The position numbers and the translations under genes were made by a program. The notes below the pieces were generated by a model that was not told the DNA's origin, searched no databases, and saw only the letters and a list, made by a program, of their open reading frames with translations. Positions 59,475 to 64,000 of a stretch of DNA of 64,000 nt are shown one piece after another; within the stretch, counting starts at the first letter, position 1; the number at the start of each line of letters is the position of its first letter. This DNA is from UBA6614 sp002433235. Lineage in GTDB: Bacteria > Verrucomicrobiota > Verrucomicrobiia > Limisphaerales > UBA1100. Where the stretch lies: assembly GCA_002433235.1 (NCBI GenBank), contig DJHS01000018.1:1-64000 (forward strand), written 5' to 3'.

Positions 59475-62366
59475 CTACTGGCAAGCCTCACACTCGGGGT
59501 CGAGGATGCTACAGGCCTTGGGCGCGACCGGCTTTGCCTCGCGGTCCACCGCAATGCCCGCCGAAGCGGACTGACTTTTCATCCACTTGGGCTGCACGCC
59601 GAACTTGTTGACATCCAGCGTGGACTTCTCAATCTGCGTGGCGGCCAGCGTGCGCAGGTAATAGGTCGTCTTCAAACCGGCTTCCCAAGCGAAGAAGTAC
59701 ATGTCGCTCAACATCGGCCCGGTCTTCTGGCCCTCCGGCACATTGCTGATGTCAAAGTACAGGTTTAGCGACTGCCCCATGTCGATCCACTTCTGCCGTC
59801 GCGCCGCGCAGGCGATCAACCACTTGGAATCGATCTCGAAGGCTGTCTGGAAAATTTCCTTCAGGTCATCCGGGATGCGGTCAATGGGCATCACGGAACC
59901 GTCGTGGTACTTGAGGCTGTTGACCATGTCCTCGTCCCACAACTCGCGTTCCTTGAGCTGCTCCACGAGGTACTCATTCACCACCACGAAATCGCCGGAG
60001 AGGTTGGACTTCGCATAAAGGTTCTTGTACGTGGGTTCGATGGACTGGCTGACACCGGTGATGTTCGCAATGGTCGCCGTCGGCGCGATGGCCATGGTGT
60101 TGCTGTTGCGGATGCCGTGTTTTTTCAGGGCAGCCCGGACGAGCTCCCAGTCAAGCTTGGTGCTGCGATCAATGGTCAGGTGGCCACCGCGTTCCTGCTC
60201 CAGGATATCCAGCGAATCGATGGGCAGCAGACCACGGTCCCATTTGCTGCCGGGATAACTCTCGTAGGTTCCGCGCTCAGCTGCCAACTCGGTGGAGGCA
60301 AGGATGGCATAATAGGACACCATCTCCATGCTGCGGTCGGCAAATTCCACTGCCTCTTGGCTGGAGTAGGGCACGCGCAGCTTGTTGAGCGCATCCTGAA
60401 AGGCCATCACGCCCATGCCCACGGGGCGGTGGCGCATGTTTGCGTTGCGCGCCTCGGGAGTGGGGTAGTAGTTGATGTCGATCACGTTGTCCAACATGCG
60501 GATGGCCGTGCGCACGGTCTTGGCCACGAGCGGCTCATCCAGTTCTCCCTCCTTCAGGTGTGCCACGAGGTTTACCGAACCCAAATTGCACACCGCCGTC
60601 TCCTCGGCCGAGGTGTTTAACAGGATTTCCGTGCAGAGATTGGAGCTGTGCACCACACCCTTGTGACCCTGCGGCGAGCGCAAATTGGAGGGATCCTTGA
60701 AAGTGATCCACGGGTGGCCCGTCTCGAAGAGCATCATCAGCATGTTGCGCCACAAATCCTGTGCCTCCACTTGCTTGTAGAGCTTGATCTCCCCTGTCGC
60801 GGCCATTGCCTCGTACTCCTCGTAGCGCTTCTCAAACGCCGCGCCATACAGGTCGTGCAAGTCCGGCACATCACTCGGGCTGAAGAGTGTCCACTTGCCC
60901 TGCTCCTTCACGCGCTTCATGAACAGGTCCGGGATCCAGTTGGCCGTGTTCATGTCGTGCGTGCGCCGGCGGTCGTCACCGGTGTTGCGGCGCAGATCGA
61001 GAAAATCCTCGATGTCTAGGTGCCATGTCTCGAGATACGCACACATCGCACCCTTGCGCTTGCCGCCCTGGTTCACCGCCACCGCAGTGTCGTTGGCGAC
61101 TTTCAAAAACGGTATCACGCCCTGGCTCTCGCCGTTGGTGCCCTTGATATGCGAGCCCGTGGCGCGGATATTCGTCCAATCATTGCCCAGTCCGCCGGCC
61201 CATTTGGAAAGCTTGGCGTCGTCGCTTACCACCTTGAAGATATGGTCGAGGTCATCTTCGATCGTGCTGAGGTAACACGAGGACAACTGCGGGTGCAGCG
61301 TACCGGCATTGAACAGCGTGGGCGTGGACGACATGAACCGGAATGAGCTGAGCGTGTCGTAAAACTCAATCGCCCGCGCCTCGCGGTTTTCCTCGTTCAC
61401 CGCCAGGCCCATCGCCACGCGCATGAAAAAATACTGCGGCGTCTCAATGCGCTCGCCCTGCACGTGAATCAGGTAACGATCGTACACGGTTTGCAGGCCC
61501 ATGTACGTAAACTGCCGATCGCGCTCCAAGTCCAATGCCGCTGCGATCTTGTCCAAGTCAAACTTCAGCAATTCCGACGACAACCGTTCTGCCGCCACGC
61601 CCTTTTGCAGGTAATCCCGGAAATGCGCACGGTGCATCTTGGGTAGTTCCGCAGCTCCTTCAAAGTCTGGCAGCACCTCGCCGTAAACCTGATCCAGCAA
61701 CATACGCGCGGCCACATACGTGTATGCCGGCTCCTTCTCGATGCGTTCACGGGCGGACATCACCAGCGCCTTGTCAATCTCCGCGGTCTGCACGCCGTCG
61801 TACAGGTTGCGCATCGTCTCCTCGTGCAACTCACCGGCCTCGCAACGATCCTCCAGCCCCCGCACCGCCCCATTCACGCGCTGCCGGATGCGCTGCGCAT
61901 CAAGCATCTCGCGCGAACCATCGGGCAACTCCACGAACATCTGTTCCTGCTGCCCACCATCCACCGTGCGCTCGCCGCGAATGGCCCGCGACTTCCGGCG
62001 GTTCTCGCGATAAAGAATGTACAACTTCGCCACCCCACCGTGGCCGTCCATCAACTGGTCCTCCACCACGTCCTGAATGCGCTCAATCTCCAACGCCTCC
62101 GTGGTGTCCCCATTTACCGCCTGCCGCAGGCACTGGCTCACCACCTCGTCGGTGATGCGATGCACCTCCCCCTGCAAATCGTCCTCAAGCTTCCCATCCT
62201 CGGCAATGCCTTGATGTGCCTTGAACGCCGCCTCAACCGCCAGGCAAATCCGCGTTTCATCAAATGGCGCCACCCGCCCGTCGCGCTTGCGTACTGTGAA
62301 TTCCTTGCCCTCGAGCGGATCAATGGAGGCCATCCGCAACTGGCCATCGAGTTGTTCGCTAATCAT
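59475..62366 (-). CDS. nrdA: Ribonucleoside-diphosphate reductase alpha subunit
   Basis: 963 residues; an internal ATG ('MASIDPLEG') is possible. An ATP-cone lies near residues 22-110 ('FTVRKRDGRVAPFDETRICL'). The catalytic core has 'HSSNLCTEIL', 'AVCNLGSVNLVAHL' and 'IAPTATIANITGVSQSIEPT'. The C-terminal shuttle cysteines are in 'CEACQ'. It reduces NDPs to dNDPs with the NrdB radical and is ATP/dATP-regulated. The promoter is about 360 bases upstream with NrdR-like boxes. Confidence 0.97.
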   Translation of the reverse strand: MISEQLDGQLRMASIDPLEGKEFTVRKRDGRVAPFDETRICLAVEAAFKAHQGIAEDGKLEDDLQGEVHRITDEVVSQCLRQAVNGDTTEALEIERIQDVVEDQLMDGHGGVAKLYILYRENRRKSRAIRGERTVDGGQQEQMFVELPDGSREMLDAQRIRQRVNGAVRGLEDRCEAGELHEETMRNLYDGVQTAEIDKALVMSARERIEKEPAYTYVAARMLLDQVYGEVLPDFEGAAELPKMHRAHFRDYLQKGVAAERLSSELLKFDLDKIAAALDLERDRQFTYMGLQTVYDRYLIHVQGERIETPQYFFMRVAMGLAVNEENREARAIEFYDTLSSFRFMSSTPTLFNAGTLHPQLSSCYLSTIEDDLDHIFKVVSDDAKLSKWAGGLGNDWTNIRATGSHIKGTNGESQGVIPFLKVANDTAVAVNQGGKRKGAMCAYLETWHLDIEDFLDLRRNTGDDRRRTHDMNTANWIPDLFMKRVKEQGKWTLFSPSDVPDLHDLYGAAFEKRYEEYEAMAATGEIKLYKQVEAQDLWRNMLMMLFETGHPWITFKDPSNLRSPQGHKGVVHSSNLCTEILLNTSAEETAVCNLGSVNLVAHLKEGELDEPLVAKTVRTAIRMLDNVIDINYYPTPEARNANMRHRPVGMGVMAFQDALNKLRVPYSSQEAVEFADRSMEMVSYYAILASTELAAERGTYESYPGSKWDRGLLPIDSLDILEQERGGHLTIDRSTKLDWELVRAALKKHGIRNSNTMAIAPTATIANITGVSQSIEPTYKNLYAKSNLSGDFVVVNEYLVEQLKERELWDEDMVNSLKYHDGSVMPIDRIPDDLKEIFQTAFEIDSKWLIACAARRQKWIDMGQSLNLYFDISNVPEGQKTGPMLSDMYFFAWEAGLKTTYYLRTLAATQIEKSTLDVNKFGVQPKWMKSQSASAGIAVDREAKPVAPKACSILDPECEACQ

Positions 62367-62369
62367 CTG

Positions 62370-62515
62370 CTGTGCATCCCTTTCACGGCCGCCACACCAC
62401 GTTACATCCGGGGAGGGACCGGCACTCTCGCGCCGATCACAGGTTGGGCTCCCTCATCAAGCAGCCGCCTTGGCAAGGCTGCCACCGCCCAAGCATCTGC
62501 TTGGGACTTTTTCCC
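62370..62515 (+). other. Highly structured region opposite the nrdA leader
   Basis: The segment folds on either strand. GAGGGAG/CTCCC arms enclose an inner stem GATCGGC/GCCGGTC with an 8-base loop (about 62410-62458). A GCAGCC/GGCTGC hairpin follows (62461-62482), and then the terminator at 62488-62512 on the plus strand. It could be a small RNA antisense to the nrdA leader, a structured leader of nrdA, or a dispersed repeat. It matches no riboswitch I recognise, including cobalamin and SAM classes. Confidence 0.35.
62488..62512 (+). terminator. Intrinsic terminator on the plus strand
   Basis: CCCAAGC/GCTTGGG (7 bp, 4-base loop ATCT) followed by AC and five T. No plus-strand protein gene ends here, so it would terminate a short RNA or transcription reading out of the antisense of nrdA. 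Confidence 0.6.
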
Positions 62516-62694
62516 GACCAACATCAGGTCCGCCAAACACAAGGAAGAGAGAAGAAACCGAACCCCACGCCAAATCCGCCTGATTCACCGCGAAAACACA
62601 AAATTTCGGCAAAAAACCCATCAAAACCCTTGGCAAACTTTGAACTTATTCACAAACTTCCCGCCGATTGCAAACTGGGTATTGCCCAGTTTTT

Positions 62695-62742
62695 CCACAA
62701 CCTGTAGTGGGTGCCAGTTGCTCACTGCGCGATATATTGTGG
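62695..62742 (-). promoter_or_regulatory. Tandem NrdR-box-like sites upstream of nrdA
   Basis: Two 16-base sites, 62695-62710 (CCACAACCTGTAGTGG) and 62727-62742 (GCGCGATATATTGTGG), start 32 bases apart, about three helical turns, as is usual for NrdR. The second matches the NrdR palindrome best (ATATAT core and TTGTG half). NrdR represses ribonucleotide reductase genes when ATP/dATP is bound. The nrdR gene itself is not in the window. Confidence 0.6.
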
Positions 62743-62761
62743 TATATGGAAAAAGAGTCAA
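62731..62761 (-). promoter_or_regulatory. Candidate nrdA promoter
   Basis: On the minus strand TTGACT (62756-62761) is followed after 18-19 bases by an ATATAT/TATATC -10-like element (62731-62737) lying within the upstream NrdR-like box, so binding would block polymerase. Transcripts would begin near 62725 and carry a leader of about 360 bases before the nrdA ATG. Confidence 0.45.
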
Positions 62762-62997
62762 CTCTTTTTGGAGATTTTGTGAATAAAATTGCGGAGCATG
62801 GGCGCGAACCTCGAAAAACCCCCGAAGAATCGTCATTTTTGCGTATCAAAACAAATTCACAAATCGCTATTCACCTGGGGTGTGAACGGAAAACTGAAAT
62901 ATCCTGCAAGACACGAAATTCCCTTTGAATTATCCACAAATCCAATTTTTCCCACAGAAAAACTTAAATTTAAAGATGCCTCCGCGGGTTTTTCGGG

Positions 62998-63942
62998 TTA
63001 GAGTGCCAGCAAGCTGGATAGATTTCCCAAGTCCACATTTCCCCCGGACAAAATGATCCCCACACGGCGGCCCACAAAACGGTTATCCTTCAATACGGCC
63101 GCCACGGCTACTGCGCTGCTGGGTTCAACGACAATTTTCATTCGCTCCCAGACCAGCCGCAAAGCCGCCACAATTTCGGCTTCACTCACCGTCACCACAT
63201 CCGCCACATGTTTCTGAATTGCCGCAAAAGTCAACGGCCCCAGTGAAGTCAGTAAACCATCCGCTATGGTGTTGGGATGCGAAGGCTCAATTTGGCCGGA
63301 GCGGAACGACCGCGCCGCGTCATCCGCCTGTTCCGGCTCCGCCGCAAACACCTCCACGCCTCCCGCCACAATTCCGGTTCCACTAACCAATCCGCCGCCT
63401 CCCACGGGTGCCACCACCGCGGATAGTCCCTCCACTTCATCCAGCAACTCGAGCGCGGCCGTTCCTTGGCCGGCGATGATGTGCGGATGATTGAAAGGCG
63501 GCACAAACACCGCCTGCGTTTCCGCCACCAATTGATCCAGCGCCGTCTCACGCGCCTCCAGCGTGGGGGCGCATTCCACAACCCTACCGCCATAATGCAC
63601 CACCGCCGCACGCTTCACGGCCGCTGCGTTGGCAGGCATCACCACATGAGCCGTGATTCCCCGTGCCTGCGCCGCTGCCGCCAACGCGGCGCCGTGATTG
63701 CCCGACGAATGTGTCGCCACCGCCTTCACATCATCCGCCAGCAACGCCAGCGCATGGGTTGCTCCGCGAAATTTAAACGCCCCCGTTGTTTGGAAATTCT
63801 CGCACTTGAAGAAAAGCGAAGCCCCCGCCAACTCATCCAATGCCCCGCACGTCAGGACTGGCGTTCGGCGCACAAGCCCCGCTAGGCGCACTGCCGCCGC
63901 CTCAACATCCTCACGATCAGGCAAAACCAAACCATCGGTCAT
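62998..63942 (-). CDS. PLP-dependent threonine/serine dehydratase or serine racemase-like
   Basis: 314 residues, the short form without a regulatory ACT domain. PLP lysine is Lys57 in 'TTGAFKFRGATHAL'. 'HSSGNHGAALAAAAQARG' is the phosphate/Ser loop and 'VAPVGGGGLVSGTG' the glycine loop binding the PLP phosphate. It deaminates Thr or Ser, or racemises Ser; sequence alone does not decide. 'SGGNVDLGNL' near the C-terminus is common to this subfamily. The upstream 58 bases to the window end show nothing I can name. Confidence 0.93.
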   Translation of the reverse strand: MTDGLVLPDREDVEAAAVRLAGLVRRTPVLTCGALDELAGASLFFKCENFQTTGAFKFRGATHALALLADDVKAVATHSSGNHGAALAAAAQARGITAHVVMPANAAAVKRAAVVHYGGRVVECAPTLEARETALDQLVAETQAVFVPPFNHPHIIAGQGTAALELLDEVEGLSAVVAPVGGGGLVSGTGIVAGGVEVFAAEPEQADDAARSFRSGQIEPSHPNTIADGLLTSLGPLTFAAIQKHVADVVTVSEAEIVAALRLVWERMKIVVEPSSAVAVAAVLKDNRFVGRRVGIILSGGNVDLGNLSSLLAL

Positions 63943-64000
63943 GCCTCTGCTTACAACGCAGACGGCGTAATGGCTATCCCATAACCTGCCTTCAAAACTT

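Noticed and set aside
62367..62700. Cobalamin riboswitch in the nrdA leader
   Set aside because: No B12-box sequence or the usual core is present; the reductase is a B12-independent type.
62668..62928. 86-codon plus-strand ORF in the 62.4-63.0 kb gap
   Set aside because: It covers the NrdR-like boxes and promoter, has no Shine-Dalgarno and no recognisable domain.

Overview
The window is about 64 kb of moderately GC-rich chromosomal DNA. It most likely comes from a free-living, probably aquatic, member of the Verrucomicrobiota (PVC superphylum), possibly of the Limisphaerales/Pedosphaera type. The evidence is a prepilin-type protein with the H-X9-DG motif, a paired DUF1501 gene and giant cytochrome-c/DUF1549/DUF1553 gene, a formylglycine-type sulfatase, a flotillin/NfeD operon, and a ribonucleotide reductase small subunit of the Phe-containing class Ic type known from Chlamydia. 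No rRNA, phage, insertion sequence or CRISPR was seen. One tRNA (Glu) is present. Most of the window is chromosomal backbone.

Layout. 1-245: start of a sulfatase (minus). 385-7506: a compact minus-strand block with a MerR-type regulator, two fasciclin-domain proteins, a sigma-70 factor, two tiny membrane proteins, an SRPBCC protein, a CPD photolyase, a glutathione peroxidase, a SOUL lipoprotein and a Cys-rich miniprotein. It looks like a light/photo-oxidative stress regulon. 7.8-11.7 kb: fabD, then mnmE-moeA with overlapping stop/start. 11.7-12.1 kb: a small membrane gene that appears frameshifted. 12.2-17.7 kb: metH behind a palindromic element, then a pilin-like gene and two membrane proteins. 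17.8-23.8 kb: a dicarboxylate/glutamate symporter, divergent from a hom-thrC-lysC-deoxyhypusine-synthase-like operon. 23.8-26.5 kb: small genes, an SDR, and a repeat-rich stretch holding REP-like hairpins and a 21-bp minisatellite. 26.5-31.7 kb: cutA, a SurA-like protein and two Sel1-repeat proteins.

31.7-38.7 kb: GNAT, pseudouridine synthase, tRNA-Glu, a solitary RelE-like protein, HNH nuclease, coiled-coil protein, rsmD, two lipoproteins and an S41 protease. 38.8-44.6 kb: class II DAHP synthase, DUF3108 protein, sodium:solute symporter, ArsC and a secreted protein. 44.7-49.9 kb: the DUF1501 and cytochrome-c/DUF1549/DUF1553 pair. 49.9-55.7 kb (minus): dnaG, NfeD, floA, a membrane protein with a eukaryote-like C2H2 zinc finger, and a TPR lipoprotein. 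55.7-63.9 kb: DUF362 protein, esterase, dCTP deaminase, class Ic nrdB and nrdA behind a promoter with tandem NrdR-like boxes and a long structured leader, and a PLP-dependent dehydratase.

The most interesting points are the MerR/sigma/photolyase/fasciclin operon, the membrane-anchored C2H2 zinc finger in the flotillin operon, the class Ic reductase with its long leader, and the intergenic repeat families. All calls come from reading the sequence; no database search was run.
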